Assembly (NCBI GenBank): GCA_012295275.1
Contig: CM022671.1
Span: 17,639,456 to 17,703,455 of the forward strand
Length of the DNA stretch: 64,000 nt
Source of the DNA: Chrysomallon squamiferum
Taxonomy: Eukaryota > Mollusca > Gastropoda > Neomphalida > Peltospiridae
Reading direction: 5' to 3'
The position numbers were made by a program, and so were the translations under genes. This document shows positions 1 through 12,529 of the stretch, piece by piece. A model generated the notes under the pieces. The model ran no database searches. It saw nothing but the letters and a program-made list of their open reading frames with translations, and was not told where the DNA came from. The first letter of the stretch is position 1; the number at the start of each line of letters is the position of its first letter.

Positions 1-456
1 TTTAGTCTCAAAATGTTTATGAAGGATAATAAATCATGAAATGGCTTGTGGTTCATTTCATGAAAATTTATTGTTATATTATTTTTTTTATTATTATTAT
101 TTATCACATACAGAACTCCATGAATATTTTCATTTAAAAAAGGGTGAAGAAAAACGTAAAATGGAATTTTAGTTCTAAAAGGAGAATAATATCGATATAA
201 AATTAACGGTGTTTTTGTTAATAAAAAGTAAAATGTAATTTCTATAAAAATGATGATTAAATTTGAATTCAGATTAGTTTTATATAGTTTCGACGGGTTT
301 TACTTCTGGAGACGTTTTAGTTGTGTTTGTGTGTGTTTTCATGTTGTGTGTGTGTGTGTGTGTTTGTGTGTTTTCATGTTGTGGATGTTTGTCTGTAAAC
401 ACTGTGTTTTAACGCAGGAAGACAAATATATTAACAGTTATTAAGAACCACACATC
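1..456. other. AT-rich intergenic DNA, no gene
   Basis: This stretch is AT-rich with no supported gene. Positions 320-371 are an imperfect GT-rich tract (GTGTTTGTGTGTG-like). A short ORF across it (250-444) is a by-product of the GT tract. Confidence 0.6.
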
Positions 457-744
457 CATTCATACATACACACATGCATACATCATACAAACATACATAC
501 ATACATACATACAAATAAACGTAAACGTACATACATACATACATACATACATACATACATACATACATACATACAAACATACATACGTACATACATACAT
601 ACATACAAACATACATACATACATATATAGATACATAGATACAATTAAACGTACATACGTACATATATACATACATACAAACATACATACGTACATACAT
701 ACATAATACAAATATACATACATACATACATACATACATCGATA
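457..744. repeat. (ATAC)n tetranucleotide array, imperfect
   Basis: About 290 bp of CATA/ATAC repeats, interrupted by ACAA and ACGT variants. Open frames on the minus strand here read only M-Y-V-C repeats and are artefacts of the array. Confidence 0.95.
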
Positions 745-1569
745 CACACACGCGCGCGCATGACATTAATATACACTGCATAATTCAAATGTTTTTGAAT
801 AAACTGTGCTACTAATTTCTTCTGGTAACCAGCATAATTATTGCGGGTTAGACACACACTCTTCTATTTTATTCAGCAATTACTATTTGCAAAAGTATGT
901 GAATCAAGTATACCATTTTTAACTGGGGAACTAACCTGTCATTAGCTCATGGTACTTTTTTTTTATTTACGTATTTATTATTAATTGAATAATGGACTTA
1001 AAAACTAAGAAATTCGATCTCAAAGAAAATAATAGCAATAATCTACAAAAAAATAAAATTATAATGACATTACGACATTGCAAGGCGCAGAAGAACAATG
1101 TAACTCATTTTTGTCCAAATTTCTTTTTAAAAATATAAATTGATTGACATCTAACTAATCCCACCCCTCATTTCCCTGGTTCCTCCAGGATCTTTTCCTT
1201 ATCTGCAGACATTTTAATTTCTTTTTCGCGTACCTCGGGTTTTATTTTTGAAAATGGTTTTCAGGGATTTTGGCAACAGAACGATTCCAATGACAGATAA
1301 TGCAGATGTGTTATTATCCCAGAGGACGCCATTTTGCAAAGATCGAGTGCTTTCTTGTGTTAATATCAGAAGAGGCAGCCGAAGACAAAGACTCGAATCT
1401 ACGTCCACGCTGTACTGTAACTGACAGGTATACAACATTCCACTTCGTGACATAAAATGTGAAAATAAATGTTTCCAGACAACAGCTTTCTTCAGACTAT
1501 AAATATTTATATTACAAATATACAAAAATTTACATATACATTCCAGAATTCACTATCTGTACCTCTACC
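745..1569. other. Unique intergenic DNA, no gene seen
   Basis: Mostly non-repetitive AT-rich sequence. The part 1140-1450 is more complex, with some CpG. A minus-strand ORF at 1214-1525 has no recognisable domain or splice support. I see no gene here. Confidence 0.5.
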
Positions 1570-1570
1570 C

Positions 1571-1624
<54 letters not shown>
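1570..1624. repeat. (CT)n array
   Basis: About 55 bp of CT dinucleotide repeat with one TTC interruption near 1586. Confidence 0.95.
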
Positions 1625-1627
<3 letters not shown>

Positions 1628-2236
1628 GTATATATCCTTTAACATTAACACACCATTTGTTTTTTTTAATTTATTTTCTTATTTATTCCGCAATAATTTG
1701 CATTTCCTATAACCATATTTAAAAAATAAATAAATTAATAAAAAAAAAAAAAAAAAAAAAACCAAATCCAATATATTTAAATTATCTATAATCATTATTC
1801 ATTCCTTAATTTATTTTGGCGAGTATAGGTCGCCAGCTGTGATAATTGTGCGTGTGACACCACCAAAAATGCAATTATCATTTGACCGCAGCAAATACCA
1901 CGCATACAGGAATTTAATTACAGTATTATAGATTAGTCTAAACTATCGCAATTTTAGCTTTGCAACGATCTATAAATGCGTCAGCTTCCGTTGAAAATAA
2001 AGCTGGGTCAAACTATTAAGTGCAGTTCTTCGAAAACAATTTCTTCGATTTAAAAAGAAATCGATGTACGATCATTTTTAAAAGGGTAATATAAAGCCGA
2101 GTGTTGTAAAAAGATACTAAACGTGGTATATTGCCAGTGACTGTAATTCTCAGCGAAGTGAATAAAATGAAATAATGCGAGTGGTCTTGATTGCTTTACC
2201 ATCAGACTTAATTCGAAAAATACACATCACACTAGG
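1625..2236. other. Intergenic DNA with poly-A and a unique block
   Basis: A poly-A run lies at about 1740-1760. Positions 1810-2160 are non-repetitive and moderately CpG-containing, with no open frame of note. They could be conserved noncoding DNA, but nothing in the sequence proves it. Confidence 0.4.
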
Positions 2237-2382
2237 ATGTATGTACATACGTAGATACGTGTGTAAACACACACACACGCATACAAACATGTATGTATGT
2301 ATGTACGTATGTACGTATGTATGTATGTATGTATGTATATATGTATGTATGTATCTATGCATGCACAGACAGACAGACAGAG
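2237..2382. repeat. Compound (GTAT)n / (CA)n / (GACA)n array
   Basis: ATGT and GTAT tetranucleotides with an internal ACACAC block (2266-2282) and a GACA tail at about 2366-2380. The overlapping ORFs on both strands (2150-2458) are repeat-derived. Confidence 0.9.
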
Positions 2383-3048
2383 ATTTGATAGCTACAGATA
2401 CAGATATAGCTTTAGATAAATATCGATAAACAGTTGACCCCAGTGTCTTAGAAAACACAAGAGAGAGTAGTTAATTACGAAAATACAAAATGTGGCTGCT
2501 GTTGTTCATTTGGTAAAGATGGATGATATAAATTATCAATAAAATTCAACAATTGCTTCCACAAAATCGTTCTTAAATAAAAAATTATTTCTGTATGATG
2601 CAATTTTATATATATATATATATAAGATTACGCTTTAAATGTAAATATAGAATATACAGACGTAAGGTTTTTGGCTTAACCAGTAACTGATCTTCAGCTC
2701 TTGATTTGAATTGATTGTAAAATAAATTAAGATAAATAAGGTCACAATAACACGAAATGAGTTCAACCAAAGAGAATCGCTTTCTATATTTAATGACTGT
2801 AATAAAAAATGCAACGTGCCTTGGAACGCAGAAAGAAGTGTTTTGTTATTTTGGGGGATTGTTCTATGTGTGTGTGGGGGGGTATTTTTAATAGTGATTC
2901 CTCTTTCTTTCTCTCTTTCTCTCTCTCTCTGTCTCTGAACCTATCTTTCTCCCTTACCCTGTCTGTTTATATTTCGTTCGACCTAACTATACTGCTCCAC
3001 TTTCCTTTTTTATTCGATTCCTATTTCTGGTCCATCTTACTCCTTCAT

Positions 3049-3049
<1 letters not shown>
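2383..3049. other. Intergenic DNA, no gene
   Basis: AT-rich unique sequence with a (TA)n run at about 2609-2624 and a TC-rich lead-in at 2903-2931. No supported gene. Confidence 0.5.

Positions 3050-3127
<78 letters not shown>
3050..3127. repeat. (TC)n array, about 39 units
   Basis: Essentially uninterrupted TC dinucleotides. R-E repeat peptides on the minus strand here are translation artefacts. Confidence 0.97.
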
Positions 3128-3130
<3 letters not shown>

Positions 3131-3356
3131 AGAATCTCTCTTTCGCAGTTTAAAATGTTTTTTCTTCAACTGAATACACTACATAATTGTGCTGCACATT
3201 TGTCTTTATGTCACTGAAGTCCAGTATTTCGTATTGATCGTGTTCTGGGATCTGTAAAAACACTCTGTATTTATTCTCTCATTGGCATCAGTTCATCATG
3301 TCTTTGACAGCAAATTCCTCACTTTATGAATCCCAAGCCTTTGATCAGGCACACAT

Positions 3357-3357
3357 C

Positions 3358-3395
<38 letters not shown>

Positions 3396-3399
3396 CACA
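3357..3399. repeat. (CA)n array
   Basis: ACAC repeat with one ATAT interruption at about 3377-3381. Confidence 0.9.
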
Positions 3400-3899
3400 A
3401 AAATAATATAATAACTATAACACAAAATTCGCTGCAATAAAATATTTATGAAAATAAAATTAAAAGCAAAGCTATAGCCATTATATATGAAACCAAATAG
3501 CTGTTGATATGAACAAAATAATAATAATTAAATAAAATAAAAAACAAAAAATACAACTAAATTTCTTTATTTTACAACAAAAAAAAAAAAATAAATAAAT
3601 AAATAAAAGAAGATTGATAAAATGAAAAGAAAAGTTAATTGACGTTAGTGTGAAAGCACTTAGAAACAGGAGCGACATGTTTAAGAATTTCATCGCAAAT
3701 AGAAACACTCTTCATCGACTTATCTTGGAAATCGGGGACTCCCAAGATAACAGTTAAGGGATAAGCAATTTTTCACCGCTGCATCGATTAAATCATCAAG
3801 TGGTTTTTGGTTCCGAGCAAACTGAATTGTATGTCAGAGCTTTCAATCCGTCAAATCTACAAAATCTCTAATGGTCTTCCAGAAGGCCGCGCGTCCTGT
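3400..3899. other. Intergenic DNA; GC rises from about 3720
   Basis: The left part is AT-rich with A-runs. From about 3720 the composition becomes richer in GC and CpG and runs into the tRNA-like segment at 3918. It may be part of the same dispersed element. No open frame of note. Confidence 0.4.
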
Positions 3900-4140
3900 C
3901 AGAGACTCAAAACTCGATAGCGATGCGGCTAAGCCACTGCTCTTAAGAAACCGCAGATAGTCCGATCGAATCTCGGCGTTTTTGCTCTGCTCGTATAACA
4001 AATTACGCCAGCGTTAAGGATACGTTATGGTACTGGCGCTGTTCGCAGTTAATGTTGTGAAGTACCAGAATACGTCTTGTTGTATTCTAGAACGATAGCA
4101 AGAAAAGGAACAAATAAGTGAGACGAAGATAAAAAATTAT
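3900..4140 (+). mobile_element. Candidate tRNA-Leu-derived SINE (head region)
   Basis: Positions 3918-3928 read TAGCGATGCGG, one mismatch from the pol III box A consensus TRGCNNAGYGG. It is followed by a TAAGC segment as in leucine tRNA D-arms. CTTAAGA at 3942-3948 has the form of a Leu(UAA) anticodon loop, and GATCGAATC at 3964-3972 resembles box B. The two boxes are 46 bp apart. The stems do not pair well, so this is not a functional tRNA. A GC-rich body follows, then an A-rich stretch (about 4090-4140) that could be the tail. tRNA-derived SINEs are known from cephalopods; family membership cannot be settled here. Confidence 0.45.
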
Positions 4141-4230
4141 TTAAATATTATGTGTAGATTTTACTCGTTAGGCTCTTGCGCGCTAGTTAGAATGCTTTAT
4201 TTATTATTAATCCTACCAGAATGCTGTAAG

Positions 4231-4233
4231 TAT

Positions 4234-4264
<31 letters not shown>

Positions 4265-4294
4265 TTCGTTTATTTATTTATTTATTTATTTAGT
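4231..4294. repeat. (TTTA)n array
   Basis: Tetranucleotide TTTA array with one CG interruption near 4266, followed by more ATTT-rich DNA to about 4350. Confidence 0.95.
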
Positions 4295-4659
4295 AATTCA
4301 TTCTTTCTTTCATTTATTCTTTTTTATATTTATTTATTCATTCATTCATTTTGCATTTATATACATAGTTTCTTACTTAATTACACTTTTTTTTTCAGTT
4401 TTACCTGTCAATAAATAATTAAAAATTATTATTTCTTGATTACGAATATATTTGCATTACTGGCATAACATTAAATTATTATACTTACTGAATTATGCAT
4501 TTTTATTTCCCTATTACGTAGATGAAATAGTTTTTAATATTATATTTTCAAGTTATATCTAATAAAATTTGCATATAAGTGATGAACTAGGAACGAAATA
4601 AATAAATAAATAAATCATTTTATTTAATTAAAGCACTATAAGTCCAATAATGAATGAAT
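4295..4659. other. AT-rich DNA, no gene
   Basis: Very AT-rich, with short AATA and ATTT repeats. Nothing else seen. Confidence 0.6.
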
Positions 4660-4809
4660 GAATAAATAATAATAACAACAGAAATAATAACATTAACAAT
4701 AATAATAATAACAACAATAATAATAGTAATGATAATAAAAATAATAATAATAACTGTAATAGTAGAAGTATTAGTAGTAAGAACAACGACAGTCATAATA
4801 ATAATACGG

Positions 4810-4879
<70 letters not shown>

Positions 4880-4935
4880 TAATAATAATATCAATAACAA
4901 TAACAATAATAGTAATATTAATAATAATAAATAAT
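4660..4935. repeat. (AAT)n array with degenerate flanks
   Basis: A pure AAT core lies at about 4810-4875, with AAC and AGT variants on both sides. The I-rich and L-rich peptides on the two strands come from this array. Confidence 0.95.
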
Positions 4936-5278
4936 AATAATAAGCGTAATAGTAATAAATATAACAGTAATAAAATGACAACACTGACAAAAGTAACTGG
5001 AACAGTTCTGTATAAGCTATCACAACAAACGTGCGTGCAAGTGTCTAACTGTTTTACTGACTACAGCGTTGTTCTTAATTACCCATGGGGTATTTATCAG
5101 GGAAAAGCTATGCTGGTTTAGTTCCCGTTCATGTATATTTAAAAGGAAAACAAAAATAACATTGGCTTGATACAGTTTAATCACTCGAGTAAGTATAAAG
5201 CTTTTAAAATATTTACATCTTTACATACACGTGTCACGTTTTTCACTTTTTCCTATTTCGTTTGTGTGCTTTTAGTAT
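4936..5278. other. Intergenic DNA, no gene
   Basis: Unique AT-rich sequence. A short open tail (4975-5121) continues the AAT-derived frame and is not convincing coding sequence. Confidence 0.5.
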
Positions 5279-5397
5279 CTCTCTCTCTCTCTCTCTCTCT
5301 CAACGTATCTATAGTTGTGATATATCTGTGTAGTCCTATGTAAATATATGTATAGTTATGTATGTATATAAATGTATCGGGTTTTTTTCTATATACT

Positions 5398-5453
<56 letters not shown>
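5279..5453. repeat. (CT)n at 5279-5300 and (AC)n at 5401-5453
   Basis: Two dinucleotide arrays separated by about 100 bp of AT-rich DNA. The AC array is 53 bp and uninterrupted. Confidence 0.95.
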
Positions 5454-5459
<6 letters not shown>

Positions 5460-5593
5460 GTCACACACATTCACACGTGCGCAGACATACACAAAGATAT
5501 ATATTTAATTATCTACATCTTTATGCACATAAAAATCAAGAATGTTTTCAAGGTCATATTTCTATGATGCTGTTTTACTCATAATACACATAC

Positions 5594-5716
5594 TTGTTTG
5601 TGTGCCTCTGTGTTTGTGTATGTGCGTGTGTGTGTAGCTGTGTGTGTGTGTGTCTCTGTCTGTGTGTGTGTCTCTGTGTGATTGTATTCGTGTGTGTGTG
5701 TTTATCTCAAATGCAT

Positions 5717-5757
<41 letters not shown>
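5594..5757. repeat. GT-rich tract and poly-T
   Basis: Imperfect GT/CTGT repeats (5594-5704) are followed by a poly-T run of about 38 bases (5720-5757). Confidence 0.9.
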
Positions 5758-6225
5758 CACTCTATCTTGGACTCCGCATCGGACAACACATTTCAAAGAA
5801 TATCTTACGTAGTACTTTCCATCTCAAGGGCAGTTTTCCGCGGCGCTGTTTCTTTTCATTAGACATCATGAAGATTGAAAAACAATAATCCAATTTGGCC
5901 CGAAATTGTCGGTCGTCATTTAATTATCCGCGTTTCAGAGGGCGCCTACGTTTCGTGTGACAAGAGCAAATCTACACGTATGTTGTGCAAAATAAAATGC
6001 GTTGTCCGAGTTAGAAAAACCAGCTACGCTGAAACGTGATCGCAGAGTGCAAGACAGAATAACCTGCTGTGCACCGAAAAAAAAAAAACAGCAACACAAG
6101 CGTAGAATCGATTTAAGTGAATGTAAACGAAACAATTACGTTTTTATAAAACAGTTGGATGAAGACAGAATGAGAGAATAGCTCGAGCCGGAATAACGAA
6201 TGAGTAGAAGGATCAGGATGATCTA
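5758..6225. other. Unique intergenic DNA with CpG
   Basis: A higher-complexity block of about 450 bp. A minus-strand ORF (5935-6135) crosses it but contains a poly-F segment from an A-run and has no recognisable domain. No gene is called. Confidence 0.45.
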
Positions 6226-6231
6226 TGGATG

Positions 6232-6286
<55 letters not shown>

Positions 6287-6326
6287 GGATATAGATATAG
6301 ATATATCATCATCATCATCATCATTT
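6226..6326. repeat. (GATA)n followed by (ATC)n
   Basis: GATA tetranucleotides (6228-6300) run into a short ATC trinucleotide array (6305-6324). Confidence 0.95.
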
Positions 6327-6459
6327 TTATTAGTATCGTCATCATTATCGTCAGCTATTTTCAGAGTAAAAAGAATTGCATTTAAGAATCCTTGTCTAAT
6401 TTGAATTTTTATTACACGATAGGAAATGTTTATTATAATGAGGTCTGTCCTTTTTCATT

Positions 6460-6768
6460 CTTCTTTTTCTTTCTGTTTTTTCTTCCATTATTATTATTAT
6501 TATTACTTTTTTAAATTCTGAACAGGGCCACGTAATACTTCAGTGTATTTTAATCTTATTTTATTTTTTTATTTTTTTTTTGTTGTTACTGTTTGTTTTA
6601 TTTTTATCTTCTTTTTCATTTTGTTTCTATTTTTCTTGTTTGTTTGTTTGCTTTTTGTTGTTTTTTTGTTGTTTTATGTTTGGTTTTTTTTCATACTTTT
6701 TTGGTTTTGTTTTTTTCGTTTTTCGTATGTTTTTTTCATTTTTAATTGTATTTATTTGTTTATTTATT

Positions 6769-6800
<32 letters not shown>

Positions 6801-6810
6801 CATCATCCGT
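6460..6810. repeat. T-rich low-complexity DNA with (TTTA)n and (TTA)n
   Basis: About 350 bp of T/TG-rich sequence ending in TTTA repeats (6750-6778) and TTA repeats (6779-6800). The F-rich ORFs 6543-6938 and 6580-6870 are artefacts of composition. Confidence 0.85.
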
Positions 6811-7046
6811 TTTCCACGCTTCATATTTATTTTTATCTTCAGGTTTCATTGCGTCATCTTCAATTTTTAAAAATATTTTTACTCGTCATCTCTAGAATTT
6901 CACTGCATTTTTTATTATCTTTCCGCGAAATGAATTAATTATTAATATTCATACAGCCTTGGCGCAAGCAGTCAAATGTCAGAGATTGCTTGTCTCTCTC
7001 TCTCGCTGTAGGACCGCAATCTTGCCGTACATTCTACTGCATCTGA

Positions 7047-7070
7047 TGACGTCACTGTTGCCATAGAAAC
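7047..7070. promoter_or_regulatory. CRE next to an RFX X-box
   Basis: TGACGTCA (7047-7054) is a full CRE palindrome, the binding site form for CREB/ATF factors. Two bases later GTTGCCATAGAAAC (7057-7070) matches the RFX X-box GTTNCCATRGNAAC except at one near-end position (A for C is within the N). A paired CRE and X-box in an AT-rich background suggests a regulatory element. No neighbouring exon is identified, so the target is unknown. Confidence 0.4.
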
Positions 7071-7319
7071 CCGAGTGTCCTTGTCGTGAACCTGTCGCCC
7101 GAAGGTAATTGAAAACTATCCATTTTGAATTTGTCACTTTTTCGTCGATCTAATTAATCTTAGAAATACAGAACATTGCAGCTTGAGTTATTCAGAGTGT
7201 TACAAATGCTATTACAGATTCAAGATTGCCTTACAGCTAGGAATAATTTATCCTGTTCTTTAAAATGATTATTAAACTTGATAGAAGAAAAGAACAATTT
7301 GTCTTTCATAGCCGTTTTA

Positions 7320-8025
7320 CAAGTGACACTTGTAACTGCTCTCTGACTTTCATTGCAGCGAAATGTTCAATAATCTAAAGGTTCGCTGCTCTCTGGCAAT
7401 GGTTACAACTTTATAGACCGAAGGTTCGGTGCTCTGAAAGAACATTGCTGTATGACACTGGTTACAAACAAAGATTCAGTACATCTGAAATCTACAGCCA
7501 GAAGTCTGAAGGTTTATTTCACTATGCGACACTGGTTACAGCTTTATGAATCCAAGGTTCTATAGTCTGAAGGTATCTTGTTAACGAGATGCTGGTTACA
7601 GCCCTACAACAAGGAGTCAGTAATCGGAAGGTTCACTGCTGTATGAAACCAAAGGTTCAGAATTATCTCTGTCTATTGCTTTTCGTTACTAGTTATAACT
7701 TGTTCAGTAGTTTGAAGGTAGGTTCATTGTTTTGTGAAAAGAAATGTTCAGTACTCTGAAGCTTCATTGCTTTCTGACAGTGGTTACATCTTCATAAATC
7801 AAAAATTCTATTGTCTGAAAATTCATTGCTTTCTGACAGTGGTTACATCTTTATAAACCAAAGTTTCTGTAGTCGGAAGGTTCATTATTATATGACAGTC
7901 GTTACATCTTTATCAAATAAATATTCTATAGGCGATAAAAAGTTCATTGCTTTCTGACAGTTATTACATCTTCAAAAACCAAAGATTCTATAGGAAGAAG
8001 GTTCATTACTATGCTACAGTTTGTT
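7320..8025. repeat. Degenerate minisatellite, unit about 60 bp, about 11 copies
   Basis: A motif like TTCATTGCTTTCTGACAGTG, followed by GTTACATCTTTATAAACC and a TTCTATAGTCTGAAGG-like segment, recurs along the region. The anchor GGTTAC or a close variant starts near 7401, 7460, 7534, 7594, 7782, 7841, 7900 and 7961, giving spacings of 59-61 bp with one of 74 and a gap equal to three units. Copies in the right half are more alike than those in the left. No long open frame runs through it. Confidence 0.85.
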
Positions 8026-8649
8026 CGACTGTATTATTATAAATTATTATTATTACATGATTTGTGCGGATTACTGCACGAGTTTTTGTTTGCAATTTAC
8101 ATCTATACTATCGAATTTCATGAGTTCATTGAACTACTACTCCAAGACGTGGAGTATTTTAGATATGCCAATATTGGTTAAAGGTCGCTGATTATTACCA
8201 GCTGATGAGGTTTGATCTCCCTCCGCGTGGAAACAAGATATGCAAGGCCATTAACTCAGGTCTGACCGAACGCTATAAATAAGGCGAAAGCAAATCCAAA
8301 GCCCTGATTTCTTGTCACACTTAACACGTTGATGAATAATATCAGTAGACTCTAACTTACTGCTGACGTTGAGCATCTGTCAGAGAGGCACATATGTAAT
8401 TTGCCAGTTTGTTTGGTTTAACGAGAATGCGTTGATTAATTAGTTCTACGGACTATGTACTGATAATGGCGTGGTAATATTATAGTCTCCAGACAAAATC
8501 CACTAAGTATTCTTTCACTGATATTAAGGAATCTTTTTATTAACTTTTATATAGAAAAGACAAAATATACATTATTCGGTGTCTTCATAGTGCTTAGCTG
8601 GAGATTCTGACTTATAATTATAGAAACATTCGCAGTAAATCATATCATA
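8026..8649. other. Unique intergenic DNA; possible tRNA-like fragment
   Basis: Non-repetitive DNA with no long ORF. GGTTTGATCTCC at 8209-8220 resembles a pol III box B, but I find no good box A upstream, so it is only a possible SINE remnant. Confidence 0.4.
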
Positions 8650-8827
<178 letters not shown>

Positions 8828-8828
<1 letters not shown>

Positions 8829-9911
8829 TTTGGAATGTTAGGGTATGTGTGTGTGCGTAAAAGTGAAAGATGATTTATGTTTCTGCATGTGTTTAAGGTT
8901 TTTTTAAATTTCTATTTGTTTGTTTGAAGATTTGTCTCATGACTTACAAAAGGAACATCAATAAATTCATTGATTCATTATAACGATAAAAACGAAATAC
9001 AAGGCAAAGCCAGTAACAGACATCTATATTGACATACGTAATGGAAACTATGGCCACACTGAACCAGAAGACTAAGCAGACACATCTCACAATTATCACT
9101 TTAAGGAAGATTTCGTTCTATAACACCTACTACAAAAGACGTGTAAGAGTGTCGGGGAACATTTCAAATCCAATCCGCCGCACGTTTATGCCTCTTTAAA
9201 CGTGCCTCTTGCGATAACTGGCTGAATAAAGACCAAGATCTATTTCTGAGCAATTTGGCCAATATTGAGCGAAGTCTGCTACAGACAGATCTAATACCAA
9301 CTATCTGATTACTCTTTTCACAACAAATAAATGGCTGCATTTTATTACTTTTTCCCCCTTTTCTTGATCTGACAATGCAGAAACGTCGTTAGAATTGACG
9401 TCAATCTAAGCCAAAACACCCTAAAGAGGCGATTCGTTAAGTTAAAAACACTCAGCAGTACTTTCGACAATAAGATATTATTGTGCATTGAATAGCCGTT
9501 TTTCATAAAGACGTATATATGTGATAAAATAATATTTACTGAAATTAGTTTACGCTCGAATAAAATTGCAGACAGGGATATGAATTATTTCCCTTTGTTC
9601 CCGAGACGTTGTGGGTGGAAAAGAAAGAGCATATGATGACCCTCACTATTAAATAACGTAAACCAGCGTCCGTTTAACGTATCATACTTTGACTAACAAT
9701 ACACGCCATCAGTTACACTCAGTAATGTTGTAAATCAAACGTGCTTTGCACAGTCTACTGAAACTAAATAGATATTTATAGGAAGCTGGCAGGATGGATG
9801 AATGGAACGATTCAGAAAGAAAAAAAAATATATATATATTTTTTTATTTTCATTTGCATAAAGGGATATTTTCGCTTCTTTATGTCGTAGATAAAATATA
9901 TCTGTTTTAGA
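8828..9911. other. Unique intergenic DNA, no gene called
   Basis: About 1.1 kb of moderately complex sequence without a long open frame. It contains the palindrome ATTGACGTCAAT (9394-9405), which includes a full CRE. A poly-A/AT stretch lies at 9819-9847. Confidence 0.45.
9394..9405. promoter_or_regulatory. CRE palindrome
   Basis: ATTGACGTCAAT is a perfect 12-bp palindrome containing TGACGTCA. It may be a CREB/ATF site; no promoter is identified nearby. Confidence 0.25.
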
Positions 9912-9912
9912 G

Positions 9913-9962
<50 letters not shown>

Positions 9963-10056
9963 TGCACAAACATTTATTATGGACAGATTGATAGATATAT
10001 CTTTGTATGTATATATACATACATACATACATACATATATACATACATACATACTG
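9912..10056. repeat. (GT)n-(GA)n junction and (ATAC)n
   Basis: GT repeat 9912-9942 passes directly into GA repeat 9943-9962. An ATAC array follows at about 10008-10054. Confidence 0.95.
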
Positions 10057-10143
10057 ACATATCTTTATTCTGTGCAGTTAACTAAGTAAGTTTTACACAT
10101 TATCTTAGATAGCTATGCTGTGTTATCTATTTTTATGATATTT

Positions 10144-10212
10144 ATCTGTCTGTCTGTCTATCTATCTATCTATATATCTCTCTATATATCGATCTATCTA
10201 TATATATATCTG
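10144..10212. repeat. (TCTG)n / (TCTA)n compound array
   Basis: Tetranucleotide TCTG changes to TCTA and then to TATA-rich variants. Confidence 0.9.
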
Positions 10213-11101
<889 letters not shown>

Positions 11102-12329
11102 TACACACACATATTTTTTTTCTTCTAAAAATCTTAATTTTCTTTCTTTGTGTTTGCAAGTGTGTGTGTATACAAATTTATAAATTTATTAAAACTTAAA
11201 GATTTTCATAAATATAAATAGATTTGTATTTTTATATAAATATATATTTAGGTGTATGCGTGTGTATGTATGGATGCGTGGGAGTATGGGTGTGTGGGTG
11301 CGTGCGTATGCGTACTTGAATTAATTGTATTAATTGTCTGCGATGACATTTAATTTTAGCTGTAATGTGTAGAGATACTATTTATAATATGAAATGTTAT
11401 CACCTGCCGTGATAAAGATCGTAATTCTATTCGTGGCGTCCTGAAGGTTTTTTTTATTTTTTTTTTTTTTTTTTAAATAATGCGGTCGGCTAACAATTAT
11501 TTCATTTGATGTAAATTTTTTTTACAGGTGAGTAAATAGCATTAATGTTAGCTTGACAAAAATAGTTTTTGTTTTCAAAAAGCGCTAAATTTTTGGAGAA
11601 GTTTTTCAAGGAAAAGATGAAATGCAAAGAAAGAATATCTTTCACATCATGATAGGTCGTTATTTAATAAATAAATTTAAAAAAATATTTTGTTTCAAAA
11701 GATAAATGGAAAAATCAACATTGCATAGTTGCTAATTTAAAACAGTTTTAAAGTTTACAATCAAATACATGCAAATGTATTATTCTTTCTTTCTTTTAAC
11801 CTTTAATTTTTTCTTTCTTTCTTTCTTTCTTAACATTTTGGGGTCATTTTCAAAAATATTGTTTTATGTATGTGATGTGTGTATGTATTGATGTGCACAC
11901 ACACATACTCCCATGTATTCACATATATAATGTGTATAGGAATAACTATGTTGTTTTAATTGTTTATTTTCTCCCCCACCCCATATTCATTAGTTACTTG
12001 AGTATATATTTCTCATTTTGCAGTAACTGATCACTTCTAAAAGGAATTTAACACTAAAGAATAAAAGCTGAACAAAAACTACTGGCTATTTTTTTAACAT
12101 TTAACATTTCCTTTAAACGTTGACATTTAAGTTCATGTTACAAATTTAACCTATTAGTTGTTTGCTGCAATCTAAAAAAAAAAAAAAATCTTCTTTTTAT
12201 GTACATATTTTTTTAAAGACGCGAATTCATCCGTTTGTTATTTTCAGCAAACCTGATCAAGGGAAATAATTGAGTAATAATTACTCTTCAGACAAAGATG
12301 GCTTCTCTGCAGGAATTCGCCAGCTGACT

Positions 12330-12360
<31 letters not shown>

Positions 12361-12529
12361 TCATTTCTTCGCAGGATATCTAAAGGTCAGAAAATCTTGA
12401 TGGCTTCCGGATTCCAGAAACAAACGTGAGAACGAAATTTACTTTTACGACCAAGCTTTTAAAAAGCAAATTTTTTTTTTTTTTTTTTTTCTTCGCAGTC
12501 TCTTCCGGTCTTTTAGCTTTAAGCCTCGG
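11102..12529. other. AT-rich intergenic DNA with homopolymer runs
   Basis: No gene seen. It holds a poly-T (about 11452-11474), TTTC repeats (11787-11830), poly-A runs (12175-12189, 12330-12357), a poly-T (12471-12490) and a GTGT/GCGT tract (11250-11310). Confidence 0.55.

Noticed and set aside
431-857. Overlapping M-Y-V-C repeat ORFs
   Set aside because: They are translations of the (ATAC)n array; similar ORFs at 2150-2458, 14218-14594 and 48139-48494 have the same origin.
3918-3978. Functional tRNA-Leu gene
   Set aside because: Box and anticodon-loop motifs are present, but the acceptor, anticodon and T stems do not pair.
4729-5121. Poly-Ile and poly-Leu ORFs
   Set aside because: They arise from (AAT)n; the same applies to 24258-24540, 33813-34052, 50337-50739 and 59660-59902.
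7320-8025. CRISPR-like regularly spaced repeats
   Set aside because: The whole 60-bp unit is repeated with no unique spacers, and the genome is eukaryotic; it is a minisatellite.
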